NCBI GenBank assembly: GCA_036873755.1
Contig: JAVTVY010039383.1
Location: forward strand, 62,001 to 126,000
From: Hanleya hanleyi
Lineage: Eukaryota; Mollusca; Polyplacophora; Lepidopleurida; Hanleyidae
DNA length: 64,000 bases
Direction: 5' to 3'
Below the pieces are notes generated by a model. The model had not been told where the DNA came from. It saw only the letters and a program-made list of their open reading frames with translations, and searched no databases. A program made the translations under genes and the position numbers. This document shows positions 24,412 through 34,643 of the stretch, one piece after another. The stretch's first letter is position 1; the number at the start of each line of letters is the position of its first letter.

Positions 24412-25921
24412 ATGGCAACCATGGATGACCTTATCATGGAAATGTTCGCAGAAATAGCAGTGCCTACCCCCAGAAGAGCTGCCATTCATTGACTTTGACG
24501 CCCAGGCCCCTTCAGCAGTTCAGCTACCAACTCAGCCGTGGGTTGACATACTTAATGACGCCAAAGACGAGTTTGAGATCGATGTCGCCACTGCGGTCTT
24601 CTCCACATGGAGAGTTGAGGTAGAAGATCCATTAGGCACTGGCGATATCCAGATTGCCGATAGAATTGAAGCCAGGGCAGGGCGTATGGCCATAGATGGC
24701 CGAATGGCAGATGATTGAGCAGCAAAGTTCATCAAAGAGCTCTCATAAGGTGAGTACATCCTAAGAATCAAGTTCCTGCGAGACTGGACGATCGAGGAAA
24801 AGTTTGACCCGGTGAAGGCGGAATGATCAGGGTGTTGTGACAGTAGACAAGGATACCGAATCAGGCACCCTAACCGGAATCGATCGACCATACTATCAGA
24901 ACGCTTAACCTGTGACAGTCGTGATTTACGGTATCTACCCCATCAGAGACCCAGACCCACAAACCTAGCCCCCCCTTAGAGTCGGCGACCTCAACTGCGT
25001 TGCACAGAGAGTGGCAGAACACTTTGATGGTGCCCTCAGGGGACAAGGCCTCACACCTGCTGGGCGGCAGAACATTCAAGAGTGGGAGGACAGGGTTCAT
25101 GAGACTGGCGCCACCATTGAGGATGTTGCCAATCTCAAGAAGATCTTAAAACGTGCGATCACCCCAAAGATATTGCTGGAGAGAATAACAGTGGCAAGTA
25201 TCAATACAGGGGAAATGGTATCTGAGGAAAAGTAGAGGGGCCAAGATCTCCACTTCCCGCAGAGCAGGCAGGTCCACATTTATAAGGGAGACGTGTGGCA
25301 AGCCATCAGACAGGCCACTGAAGACCAGCCAATTGCAGTCTGGCTGCTCGTGGATGGGATAAGCAGCTTGATGTTGACCAGTTCGTGCTTCAAGCTGGCT
25401 GCATCTACCGGACTCAGGGCAGATATGATTCCTTGATCGAAACTTGCAACGCACTGGGAGATAAAACCCTGGCCAAAGAGAGAAACGGCTGGAAACCCAC
25501 CCCAGATTCTTTCGCAGAGGACATCCAGAAGGCCTGTCTGGGCACGGTCACGTTAACTGCATCATTTCTATCGACATGAAGGCCTGCTATCCTGCATCCT
25601 TCCAAGGCCTGGGTGAAGCACAGCCCTACTTTCAGCGTTTCTATCATCCCAGAAGCAGGATGACTAGGGTTGCAATCAACGGCCCCCTACCCGAGGACAT
25701 TGGCACCGGTTTCGCTCAGGTGCATAAGTGGGCTTTCAACCCAACTGTCCATCCTATCATCCCTGCCTGGTTTGGGAAGCAGTTCGAGGAGCATGGCTGG
25801 GCTCCGACAGTGCTGCTCACATACCTCCAAGACAAAAGCATCTGACAGAACTCCAGGTCACTGAAGCCATCCTCTCCTTCGAAAAACAGGAGACCTGGCT
25901 CCCTGAAGACCGAGACCAGGG
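24412..25921 (+). pseudogene. Type-B DNA polymerase-like gene, broken
   Basis: Coding remnants run in shifting frames. Pieces are seen at about 24480-24830 (acidic N-terminal region with stops), 25011-25235, 25385-25579 and 25558-25920. The segment from 25558 contains SIDMKACYPASF, matching motif A of family-B polymerases (Asp, then the YP pair), followed by a conserved-looking block with PRSRMTRVAINGPLPEDIGT. The palm part bearing the second catalytic motif is missing, because the reading breaks at 25921 where a repeat is inserted and resumes near 26463 only in the last few residues before the helicase. At least four frame breaks or stops. Probably protein-primed replication of the element originally, by analogy with Polintons. 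Family assignment rests on motif A only. Confidence 0.55.
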
Positions 25922-25922
25922 G

Positions 25923-26462
25923 TCCGAGAATCCACCGTATTCTCGGATCTGAATGTTAGATGTCGATAATACTTTCCTGTAGTTATATGGTTGCTTTTTA
26001 GTCACCAGACGTCGTAAATTTTTCCCACCTCTTGCATATCGCTCCAATTTATCACCTGTATATGGTAGGATTCTGCTGGTGGATGGTTAGTCGCCGAGGC
26101 CGCCTTCTACAGGTCACTCGACACAAATATATGTAGGTTTATTGTTTCGGTGGAAAATTTATGCCGTTCGTGATGCTCATCCATTAACATCATATGCGTG
26201 TTTGAGGTGATCTGTCATCACAGCTCCCGAGCTAGCGTATCTAATTCAGCTTAAGCCGGTGCTAGGGGCCGTGTGGATACTTCATGTCTCCACATGAACA
26301 GCTGCAATAAAAGCGAGGCCGAGATACTAAGGCTACGTCCGAGAATCCACCGTATTCTCGGGATTGAATGTTGGGTGTCGACGAATACTTCCCTGTAGTC
26401 ATATGGTTGCTTTTTAATCACCAGACGTCGTCAATTTTTCCCACCTCTTGCATATCGCTCCA
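25923..26462 (+). repeat. 540-bp insertion of dispersed repeat A units in the polymerase gene
   Basis: A partial unit (25923-26046) and a fuller unit (26211-26462) share TCCGAGAATCCACCGTATTC, ATATGGTTGCTTTTTA and CTTGCATATCGCTCCAA. They are separated by DNA containing GGATTCTGCTGGTGG. CCGAGAAT..ATTCTCGG forms a small hairpin in both. The insertion splits polymerase from helicase coding, and sequence between the two gene parts has been lost. Confidence 0.75.
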
Positions 26463-27830
26463 ACTCACCTGAGAGCCAGCATGCTTGCCACCTACATGCC
26501 GCAGGACCACGCTGCATACCTTCCAAAGCCTGAGTACTGGCAGCAGTTCAAAGACATCCCCGAGTTTACAGCACCCCAGCATGGCGATCCCCTCACAACC
26601 CGTCAGTTATGTTACCTCAATGGTAGTGGAGGTTCAGGCAAATCCACGAGTCATTGAGCTCTTCCGGGTAAGAGAGTCTCTGGTGTTCAACCCAACCCAC
26701 CGCCTGGCCAAGGAGATGAGGGGAAGGGGTGTCAAGGCCCAGACGTACCACAGCTTCTTCCAGTGGAGTGGGCAAATTGACTGAACGCCAGACAGGAGGT
26801 CCAAAAATACATCCCACACGTTATCATTTGAGACGAGGTATGCGCTGTCCAGAGGCCAATCCTCGAGACCTTCTTGGGTTGGTTGGACCAAAGAGGGCTC
26901 CAAGTCATCTGCTGCGGCGACCAAGGCCAATCTCCCCCTATCGCGGGTGAAATGCCGCACAACTGGCTCACACAGCATGTGAAATTACTAGAAAGAAGTC
27001 GAGGTCGACCACAGAACCTTAAGACGAAGCACTCAAAAGCCTCAAGAAGGCCATTCGTCTCAAGTCAGACCGGGTCCAATGTCAGGAGATGCGGAAAGAC
27101 CTCTCACGCTGCCTCGGGTGGGACAGATTTGTAGAACAATGGCGGCCAGGTGACCTGATAGTTGCTAGCCACAAGGCAGTCCGTGACCGGGCCCAGGAGC
27201 TTCTATTCATCCAGCACAAAGAGCACTTCCCAGATGATCCCATCTCCATTGTTTATCGCCCCATAGACACACACAGGCAGAACATTCTCTTCACGATCCC
27301 TGGGAACGAAGATAGGGAAGAGCTTGTCCTCAACGACATTGTTTGGTTTACAGCAGAGGCTGCAGAAAATGCCATCAAGACGGATGACTGGCGCCTTGGC
27401 TATGCCCTCACAGTCCATTCCTCCCAGGTCCTCACAATTAAAGCCCCTCAGCAGGTCTGGATAATCGACGACTTCCTCCAATGGTCCAATGTGGCCTACC
27501 TTGCCGTATCTATGGGTGAGTACCTGAACCAGATCCAACGGATTACCTGTCCACCGCAGGAGGGGGCTGAAATTATGGGAGCAACAGAGCGGGAAGTCAG
27601 AAAAGCTACACAGAAGAAACTTGTAGCCTACAAGCTCCAGGACCAGGCCAAAGGGCTCAAGGTCGACTACATTCTGCAGCTAAAAGACAGAAGGACACAC
27701 GCCAGTTTAACGTTGGTCGGCTCGACAACAGCCAGGGGCACTGCAAGGGCAATGTCCGCCTCATCTGCCTGGAGTGCAACCGAAGACGCGGAGCTGCGGG
27801 TCTACTACATAGAGGGGAGCTTTAGTTACC
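26463..27830 (+). pseudogene. SF1 helicase-like gene with C-terminal HNH-like motif, broken
   Basis: Motifs appear in order across three frames: Walker A NGSGGSGKST (about 26620), FNPTHRLAKEMRGRGVKAQT (motif Ia region), a DE box after an in-frame stop (about 26835), GDQGQSPP (motif III, about 26920), LGYALTVHSSQ (motif V region, about 27400) and YLAVSM (motif VI, about 27500). The expected Gly after HSSQ is Val and the expected Arg of VSR is Met, so even a frame-corrected product would lack the arginine finger. From about 27700 a second frame reads GRLDNSQGHCKGNVRLICLE, with CxxC-spaced cysteines, typical of HNH endonucleases. Helicase plus HNH downstream of the polymerase suggests one replication gene originally. 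The longest intact piece is 27089-27925 (278 codons). Confidence 0.7.
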
Positions 27831-28153
27831 AGCCACATGCTAGGACGGTTGAAACGGCTGGGGCGGTTGGAACAACAGAATTAACGTCAGTGCCCCGCAG
27901 CCATGGATTGAGCGAGGATTTATGAGTCTCCGAGTTTGAGCGCCCTGGTGAATCGTTTCTCTGCTTCCTCTCTGCCCTGCTAAAGTAGCACAAGAGGCTT
28001 TCATCTTTTCTCCTAAGACAGATGGAATTCGCAACAGCTCACCTGAATGGGTATCTAGCCACTTGTGTCAAATCAGGTCTTGTAGTATGTCCACGACATT
28101 TTTGGGAACAGGAGCGACAGGCAGCAAGACGGCTAAACCCGGAGGGAGAACGG

Positions 28154-29400
28154 TCACAGCATTAGCATTACTAGAGCACCTCTAGAGTCGGTGCTTCTTA
28201 TGTAGTATTCCTCACCTTGAAAGACTACTTGGACCTTTTCCTCTTCAAATGGTCTGTAGGTGAGGAATGTTGTTCCTAGATTGAGGAATTTCCTCACAAA
28301 CCCTCGCCTATCCATCTGCACTCCTGGTTCGACCACAGCAAGGTGAATGAGCTAGTTGATATCCTGAGTCTCGGTGAGGATCCATTCCCCGTCTGTCTTT
28401 TGACGAGACTGTATTTCACGTGAGATCGTGAGGCGTCAACGTCTACAAGTTCTTTGAAATTGACTTCGGTGCATTTTCCTTGCGTAAGCTTCTCTGTGGT
28501 ATAAACCGTCATCAAACTGAAAGGCATAGAGGCAACCATTATTACCGTTATCTCCAAACCCTATGGTATCCGCGGGATGGCTTAAGGGCAAATCACTGCA
28601 TTTGGGACCTGCCGCCTCTACCATCGTCGTTCCGACACTCCACGAATTTCAAATGTCACACTCGCGTATGGTGTATCTACTGGCTTACACCATTCGTTCA
28701 ATAAGGAGAACGTAATGTGTGTGATGGTGCCTGCTGTTAGGCGCTTGTACTGTATGCAACGAAACGAGATGTTTCTTCCACAGTTTAGCCCCTCACCTGT
28801 CACAGCTCTGAGGAGCGTGGAATGTCCTGCACTTCCGGCCGTGCGCTCACTGAAGTTATTGGTTGTGCATATCTCAGGGAAGTGGACGTAGATCTCCTTG
28901 TGGGGAAGTATTTGGGGAAAATGGTCACCCTGCGCGCTCCCATCCTAGAATAATAGATGTGTCGGAGAAACCCAGAATTCTAGAGGTCTTGCAGCATTTT
29001 GAACGAGTGGGTGAGTGAGTGAGTAGGATTTAACGTCGTTTTCAACATTGTTTCAGTCATATCACGACGGTGCCTACATGTGCCAGAACACGAGAGTGTC
29101 CACAGTTCCTATTATTCTCGACACTGATCAGCCCAGTCAGTACAGCACCCGGTCACCCATCCAAGTATTGACCGAGCTCAACGCTGCTTAACTTCGGTGA
29201 TCTGACGAGAACCGGTGTGCCCAACGTGATGCGCATTTTGAACGAACCAGGCTATGTGGTTACTATCAAATCGGCCTGTAGCGGCATTATGACTCGGGCT
29301 CGCCCCGAATCGCTGAAACAGCTTGTTTAGAGAGGAAACATTATAGTACCCGCTGGGAACGTCTATTCTCTTTTCACCCACCAAGAAGCTGGTCTCTGGC
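28154..29400 (-). pseudogene. Unknown gene of the virus-like element, split by a SINE
   Basis: Minus-strand coding can be followed from about 29400 to 28154 in shifting frames. The first part (29384-29246) contains VPSGYYNVSSLNKLFQRFG, then the SINE at 29007-29232 with its target duplication, then 28940-28618 (block with FSERTAGSAGHSTLLRAVTG), and finally 28557-28154. I cannot assign a function. The PSGYYNVSSLN type of sequence occurs in minor structural proteins of some DNA viruses, but that is weak. At least three frame breaks besides the SINE. Confidence 0.4.
29007..29232 (-). mobile_element. 5S rRNA-derived SINE with perfect 13-bp target duplication
   Basis: Read on the minus strand, the head (about 29232-29138) matches 5S rRNA: GATCACCGAAGTTAAGCAGC (box A) and TACTTGGATGGGTGACCG (box C). 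The body is unknown. The tail reads CGTCGTGATATGACTGAAAC and ends in (CTCA)n. GCATTTTGAACGA flanks both sides exactly (28994-29006 and 29233-29245). Copies of the tail alone are at about 49121-49188, 52048-52205 and 52363-52520. The 5S head supplies an internal RNA polymerase III promoter, as in SINE3-class elements. Confidence 0.92.
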
Positions 29401-29479
29401 CCTACATCTGTTCAGAGAGGATAATAGGTTATCTCAAGCAGCGCTGCTTCATAATCCTGCGTCTGATTGTCGAGAGGGC

Positions 29480-30527
29480 TCTCGAGGACAATTGCTTTCC
29501 CGTGTTAAATGTGCGGATAATGTAGGAACATATCTACGTACAGGCATGATTCCTAAGGAATTCTCGTTCAACAAGGCGACAAAATATAGATCCGGTGGGG
29601 TTTATCAAGTACTCAGCCCCCCGGCTGTTCCGACAGCAGCTCGTCCATCCCACAATCACAATAGCTCATCAAGCTGTCCCAGCAGTCGGGACGACAGTTC
29701 CGGTGGACCTCGACAGGCGAGCGGTGACTGTGACTTACCCAGAAATCTTTGATAAATATCGACTTCCGAAAGTCAATGCCAACGTTATTTTCACACGAAG
29801 CACACAAACCTCATGCAGTTATGGCAAAATCAACTCAACTTCGCCGTATGGTGCGCGACCGCAGGATGTGGTGTTTCTTTCAATGATCATCTCTCAAACA
29901 AGGATGCCTTCATGAGGGCCATCTTTCAGTTTCACGTATATTATCAGGTCCGTCGCATTCTTACTGAGATAAGGTCTCCGCTGCCTTCAGAAGACGCCTG
30001 GAACGCTATGGAGAAAGGAATCGATCAACAATCTTAGTGTATTTGTGTAGAATTTGTGTCACCTCAAACAGACTGGCAGCAAAAACAGAGCGAAAACGAC
30101 GGACTTGGCACTGTGTACTTCTATGCAACGCGGGTAGGGAACTACAACGAGCATAAGACATATGACCCAACCATCCTTCACGCGAAACGAGCATAGCCTA
30201 CATATAGGCTACATCACGCAGGGATCTGAAAGTGACAATGCCTGGTCCCGATTCATACTGGACAAAGCAGAGGGCTTCACCCGCCCCGGAATAGAACATA
30301 TCAATGAATCTCTCTGTACATACATGTGGGCCATTCCGGGGGCTTGGTATCAGACGAGAACATCCATCCGGAGTACCGGTACAGCTTTTGACGCCCAGAA
30401 GCAATTTCTAGTAAACGTAGAGAATGCTATTAATTTCGCTGTAGACCTTCCAGGATCCATCAAGAGATACCAGGATGTTCTGCGGTATGCGAAGAGCAAG
30501 GTGGATTTCGTCCTTGATGTAGGGTGA
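29480..30527 (+). pseudogene. Unknown gene of the virus-like element, broken
   Basis: Plus-strand coding is visible at 29813-30037 (QLNFAVWCATAGCGVSFNDH; QFHVYYQVRRILTEIRSPLP) and, after frame breaks, 30162-30527 (SESDNAWSRFILDKAEGFTR; GIEHINESLCTYMWAIPGAW). Composition is that of a real soluble protein, but no family was recognised. Position between other element genes suggests a structural or morphogenesis role; that is inference. Confidence 0.4.
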
Positions 30528-30530
30528 TAT

Positions 30531-30827
30531 ATGAGCCCATTGGATTTGGAGTTACGGACAGGCACATGCACAGGCTGCAACAACGAGATCGTGGTTGCTG
30601 GAGCGGACCAGAAACTGGGGTTCAGTCCCGAAACAAATAATACCATCGTTGCCGTGGTTCCTGCTGTCCCAGATGTCGTTCCAACAGTCCCAGTGGTTCC
30701 GACACCGACAGTCTCAGCTGCTGTTCCAGCAGTCGTTCCCACGGTTCCCGCTGTCCCAGCGGTCGTTCCGACAGTTGCAACACCGACGCCACTAGTATCT
30801 GAACCGTATACCATGAAGAACACGTGA
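30531..30827 (+). pseudogene. Val/Pro/Thr-rich repetitive coding stretch
   Basis: 98 codons following the previous gene in another frame. The middle is a repeat of PTVPVVPTP, VPAVVPTVP and similar units, with GTTCC and GACAGT words repeating at DNA level. Low-complexity linkers like this occur in viral structural proteins, but DNA slippage alone would also explain it. The antisense frame is open as a by-product. Confidence 0.4.
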
Positions 30828-30859
30828 CGACTACAGGAGGATACCACGACGGTGATCAG

Positions 30860-32160
30860 TCAGTGTAGTCTTGGTCGGACTAATAGCAATTTGGATTTCA
30901 TAATCAAGATCCCCAGGATCCCGACCAGCAGAGCCCATGTATTTTTAGCCAGCCATCCAATGCTGCGGCTAATGAAGGACAACATCCAAGACACAACGAT
31001 GCCAATGACACCAGGAAGGGCAGACGCTGCCTTTTCGCCCAGTCTAGCGAGCACCCGTGCGAGTGATTGTAGGTGTTTCTTGGCCCATTCCTTCAAACCG
31101 ATATGTCCCACGTTGCCGGACGGAACAGCCGCTTCAGCGGAAAACCCACCCATCGGCGTCAGTGCGAGCACCAGTGTTGAAACGATGAATCACAGCGCAG
31201 TCAGGATGCTTGTGATGGTTATCCCCCGCTATCTGAAGAAGGTTCTGAGACGTTCAGCGCGAATCGTATTCTCGTGAAGAATGCGCTGGATAGTTTCACG
31301 GACCCGGTTAAACTGTGAGTGTAACACCTCTCTGTTGCTACTGGCCACCTCGAGGCGAGCATTTCTTTCGTGTTGGAGATCGCCCAAGCATTTTTGCACC
31401 GCATTCTCGAGTCTTGTCGTCCCAACAGCTGTCTCCCGGAGCTTTCGCTTCTCTAAGTTTTGCCAGGTTATTGGTGATCTCCCCTCAGGTGCGCTGTAGA
31501 GCTTTATCAAGCGCAAGCAGCTCTCTCAAGGAGAGGGGAGGCTCCTCCGTTGTAGCGAGTGCGCCGCTGATCTGTTCTTCCATTACTGCCTCGTGGAGCG
31601 TCTCATGTAGGTCTGTAACCATGCCCGAGAGATTCCTGAGCTCAATGTTTTTCACCGTAGATGTGGTTGAAAGGCCACTTAGCGTCTTTTGGAGAGCTTT
31701 CGTGCCACGTTGGCTCATGTGTCCCGTCTTATAATCCGGCCGGCTAAGGTCAGTCCTAATTGCCTGCGAGCCTCCTACCAATCTTTGCAGCAATTGTGCG
31801 GAGGGAATTCTCTTGGATTGCTCTCCATCGTCAAATGTACAGGAGTCGACCCATCCGAAAGTTTCAGGTATAGGGCGTTGTTGTCCCCAAGTGTGAACCT
31901 GGAGTAGACCCTAATGGTGGGCGAGTTACCTGTTACCTCTTGTGTGTCATCGTAACAAGCATCCACCTTGCCTCAAGTCAGCTCGTGTCTCATCAGCATA
32001 AGAGTTTCTCCTGTTCCCGTCCTCCCGACACCTGTAGTCCCAACACTGGGATGATCTATGGGGCTAGGCAACCCCCCGAACGAAGTCTCATCTTCGTCCG
32101 GCTCTTCCTGCTTACACGATAAGTCATCCAATTCATCGAATTCATGTCCACCTTCTGCCA
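30860..32160 (-). pseudogene. Coiled-coil and membrane protein of the virus-like element, broken
   Basis: Read from 32160 downward: an acidic N-terminus starting MAEGGHEFDELDDL (32160-31973), a segment with YSRFTLGDNNALYLKLSDGS (31966-31775), helical charged stretches (31793-31485 and 31516-31229) and a C-terminal part (31171-30860) with two strongly hydrophobic segments around GVIGIVVSWMLSFI and WALLVGILGILIM. Each piece is in a different frame, so at least four frame breaks or stops. The start 50 bases from the divergent gene at 32211 suggests a shared promoter region. Function unknown; a coiled coil ending in membrane anchors would fit a virion membrane or fibre-type protein. Confidence 0.45.
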
Positions 32161-32210
32161 TTTAGTCGTAAGTTGCTATTAGTTATAAGTGTTTAGTATG
32201 AAAAATAAAT

Positions 32211-32912
32211 ATGGCAACAGCATACGGCTCAAAACCCAACCCTTATCGGCGATTTAGAGAACTGCTCGGTATCAAAGAAAATCAGCAGAGCGTTGTTGTG
32301 CCAAACAACCCCAGCATGATCGACCAGAACCACCTGTTATCCGTCTGGTTTCCCAATCTTGATCACAATGATGTAATCGTCCCGGGTACATCACGTTTAG
32401 CATTCAAAATCACTCTTACCGGCACAGATGTGAACCGCACAATAGTGAACAACCTCAGACAAGCCATCGTGAGGAAGATCAGCATCAAGATATTCCTGTG
32501 TTACTCATCAGACCTGTAGGAAACAACACAGAAGCGAGAGAATGCGGTTAACCAGCGCATCCAGAATAAAAATGTAGCAAGGTTGAGAGTCGGGGCTGGA
32601 AATGCTGAGAGCAAGAACAAAGACAACGCATTATCGGATACTCACGAGTACCATTTCTTTATACCTTTGGATTTTGAGCTGCTTGAAAGTCATATGCCGT
32701 TTCACCAGGTGGCGCTGAACGACCGCCTCAGCTACAAACTTGCCGTCAGCGGCTGCCTCCCTCGAGCTCGCCTGGCTGGTGAAGGAACCGCACACCCACA
32801 CCAGAAGGCACATGTTATTCTGTCAAGCCAACAGGGCGATCGCTTACCCGAAGATAGCCTCATCTGTTGGGTATATTGGTGCCCAACAGTCGCTCAGCTA
32901 GCGTGCGACTGA
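32211..32912 (+). pseudogene. Capsid-protein candidate of the virus-like element, truncated
   Basis: The first part (32211-32519) is intact for about 95 codons: a basic N-terminus with PYRRFRELLG, then DQNHLLSVWFPNLDHNDVIV and a beta-rich stretch. After a frameshift and stop near 32500 the reading continues at 32583-32912 with DNALSDTHEYHFFIPLDFEL and ESHMPFHQVALNDRLSYKL. I recall similar proteins as abundant uncharacterised ORFs in cnidarian and mollusc genomes. A jelly-roll capsid role is inferred from position and beta-rich character, not from a motif. The C-terminus runs into the antisense integrase remnant and is lost. Confidence 0.4.
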
Positions 32913-33256
32913 GCGCGTGACTCACTGAGCCCATGAACTCGCACCTTGGCTTGGGTCAACTTGCAACAACTTGGTCTTTTCAGAGGTTCACGCTCGTAAA
33001 TGCGGGAGAGGGCGGATGCGATCTCCAGGGAGTCCTTCGACATAACAGGCTCAGCCTTTTTGTAGCAACTTGCTACGTCGACCACGGTCAGGGCATACTT
33101 GAACTTTTACGTCTAACTTCATCATGTGGAAGAAAAAACAGATCAGCCTGGTGGACCTCGTTGGGGGTGAAGACATCAAACCTAGGCCTCGGAATGCATC
33201 GTGGGGCAGGAAGGTATATCTTTGTGGATGCAGCAGCAGCGAGTCTCTTGATTGCA
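32894..33256 (-). pseudogene. rve-type integrase core remnant
   Basis: On the minus strand one frame reads PNEVHQADLFFLPHDEV (first catalytic Asp region). After a frameshift near 33118 another reads YALTVVDVASCYKKAEPV and SKDSLEIASALSRIYERE. After a second shift the third frame reads EFMGSVS, the region of the catalytic Glu. This order is that of the DDE core of retroviral/Polinton-type integrases. Two frameshifts and loss of the 3' part make it inactive. It is the strongest evidence that the surrounding element integrated by a Polinton-like route. Confidence 0.65.
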
Positions 33257-33262
33257 GCGATA

Positions 33263-33556
33263 CTATGCTAGTAACCCCGTGGACTGGAGTAGATCTTTGA
33301 CAACTTCGCCTCCATACTGTTTCACATGTATTAGCAAATAGTGAAGCTGTTCGTATGCTCTTGCAGTCATCGAGAAGCCGGACAGTTCCAGCTTCGAGAC
33401 CTCTACCCAGAGCACTTGCTCATTAACAAGTGCAGCAAAGCCGTACAACCAATTAAAACTCTCTCGCCAGGCTTTTAAGTTAGCGTTAGCAAAATATTTA
33501 AACTCGTTCAACCCAGGAAGCTTTTCTAATCGTGCCTTTGCACTGATACCATTCAT
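33263..33556 (-). CDS. Small ORF of the virus-like element, function unknown
   Basis: 97 codons from an ATG, helical and amphipathic, with LNEFKYFANANLKAWRESFN and YEQLHYLLIHVKQYGGEVVK. No known domain. It is among the few unbroken frames in the element. It lies between the integrase remnant and a small membrane-protein remnant, on the same strand. Confidence 0.4.
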   Translation of the reverse strand: MNGISAKARLEKLPGLNEFKYFANANLKAWRESFNWLYGFAALVNEQVLWVEVSKLELSGFSMTARAYEQLHYLLIHVKQYGGEVVKDLLQSTGLLA

Positions 33557-33624
33557 CGCTGACCAAAGTTATTCTGTGTATCCCATTATATTATATCCAG
33601 CGGTCGATCTATCTCCTATAAGTG

Positions 33625-33800
33625 TGTCAGCCTAATGGGAAAATTGCTCTAACGCCAAGAGCAGCTTGTAAGATGCATAACTCACAAGGCCAAGGCCGCC
33701 TGCGATGAATAGCAACTCGCAATTCTGCTAGTCAGGAGGAGTGTAGAAGTTCGAAAGCTGTGTCTCTGGGTCTGGAGGAGTTGAATCAGCTGTCAAAGTG
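33625..33800 (-). pseudogene. Small membrane-protein remnant
   Basis: A short minus-strand reading with ADSTPPDPETQLSNFYTPPD, a stop, then ELLFIAGGLGLVSYASYKLL, a clear single membrane segment. Too short to assign. Confidence 0.3.
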
Positions 33801-33811
33801 GTATATAAGCT

Positions 33812-34060
33812 CTACTTACGCATTGCAGAACTAACATCTGACAACGTTCTGCTAGCATGGCCTTCAGCCCTTAGATGTTCGATGATTTTGTCCAGACGTT
33901 CTTGATGTTTTTTGACCCATGCCGCTTGGGCGTGCCATAGCTGATTGGTGGCGAGGTCATGCCGCTTCCTCTCTTCTTTGCCATGCCTTCCAAGCACACC
34001 AAACAAATAATTGCTTCGAGAGAATGCTAGAGCATTTACAAGGGCACCTTCAACCATCAC
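33812..34060 (-). CDS. Small helical ORF of the virus-like element
   Basis: 82 codons starting MMVEGALVNALAFSR, charged and helical (HAQAAWVKKHQERLDKIIEH). Its start overlaps the stop of the ORF at 34271-34050 by 11 bases, a compact arrangement seen in viral genomes. Function unknown. Confidence 0.35.
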   Translation of the reverse strand: MMVEGALVNALAFSRSNYLFGVLGRHGKEERKRHDLATNQLWHAQAAWVKKHQERLDKIIEHLRAEGHASRTLSDVSSAMRK

Positions 34061-34271
34061 TGCTACTGATGCCGTTGTATACTAGCAGCCGGTGAGTTTC
34101 TAAATCTACTTCATAATTGTCCCGAGAATGATCCCTTGCGTAATGAGCATTTCTTGTGTAGCCAGTGCTAACAACGGTAATCGTAAGTTTTGCTTCATCT
34201 TCTAGATCCAAACGTAGATCAAAATGTCCCAGGTCAGCTGGCTTTATTTTCAGCACCTTCTTTTTCAACAT
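34050..34271 (-). CDS. Small basic ORF of the virus-like element
   Basis: 73 codons: MLKKKVLKIKPADLGHFDLR, then a beta-rich stretch. Unbroken, no known domain. Outermost coding remnant on the right side of the element. Confidence 0.35.
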   Translation of the reverse strand: MLKKKVLKIKPADLGHFDLRLDLEDEAKLTITVVSTGYTRNAHYARDHSRDNYEVDLETHRLLVYNGISSSDG

Positions 34272-34643
34272 ACTGTAAGTCCTTCTAGGACTGCCCCGTG
34301 ATACAAGTTGACTAGTGCTTTACTATCCATCACTGCATATGGAATGGATCATTAGGCCTAATATCACGCTCGCCGACTGTCGAGACCCCCGGGGACTGAC
34401 GAAACTGCTGGAACGGTTGGAACATGAGCTTTGTTTAGCTAGGAACTGGCTCGTTCCATTGCTTGCGCACATTGGGTGAAGTATAATACAACGGCTACGA
34501 GAGTGACGCCAGAATATAGCCACCACCAGCTAGTCGAGATGACGAATGCAGGCTGGTCAGCCGCTGGAACTGTTGAGACGGCTGGGACCCAACAAGTCTC
34601 TAGCTGGAACGGTTTGGCTTATATCATGTTCACATCATCAAAC
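34272..34643. other. Stretch between the virus-like element and the DIRS element
   Basis: Contains GCTGGAACGGTTGGAAC-like words (34408 and 34561), similar to a tract at about 27841-27875. This may be non-coding DNA of the same element; no terminal repeat could be identified. Confidence 0.35.

Larger units (their letters stand above)
24404..34271. mobile_element. Decayed Polinton/Maverick-like virus-derived DNA element
   Basis: About 9.9 kb of dense but broken coding DNA on both strands: polymerase-B-like, SF1 helicase plus HNH-like motif, an rve-type integrase core, a capsid candidate, a coiled-coil/membrane protein and several unknown genes. Polymerase B with an rve integrase is the hallmark pair of Polinton/Maverick and adintovirus-type elements; a helicase-HNH module is not standard for classical Polintons. 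Terminal inverted repeats and a target duplication were not found, so the ends are set by the outermost coding remnants. Frameshifts and stops occur in nearly every gene, and two repeats are inserted (25923-26462, 29007-29232). A dead endogenous copy. Confidence 0.65.

Noticed and set aside
29138..29232. Functional 5S rRNA gene
   Set aside because: Only part of the 5S sequence is kept, with changes, and it is fused to a SINE tail with a target duplication.
30350..30847. 165-codon Gly/Thr-rich minus-strand frame
   Set aside because: It is the antisense of the Val/Pro/Thr-rich repeat and of an evident plus-strand gene.
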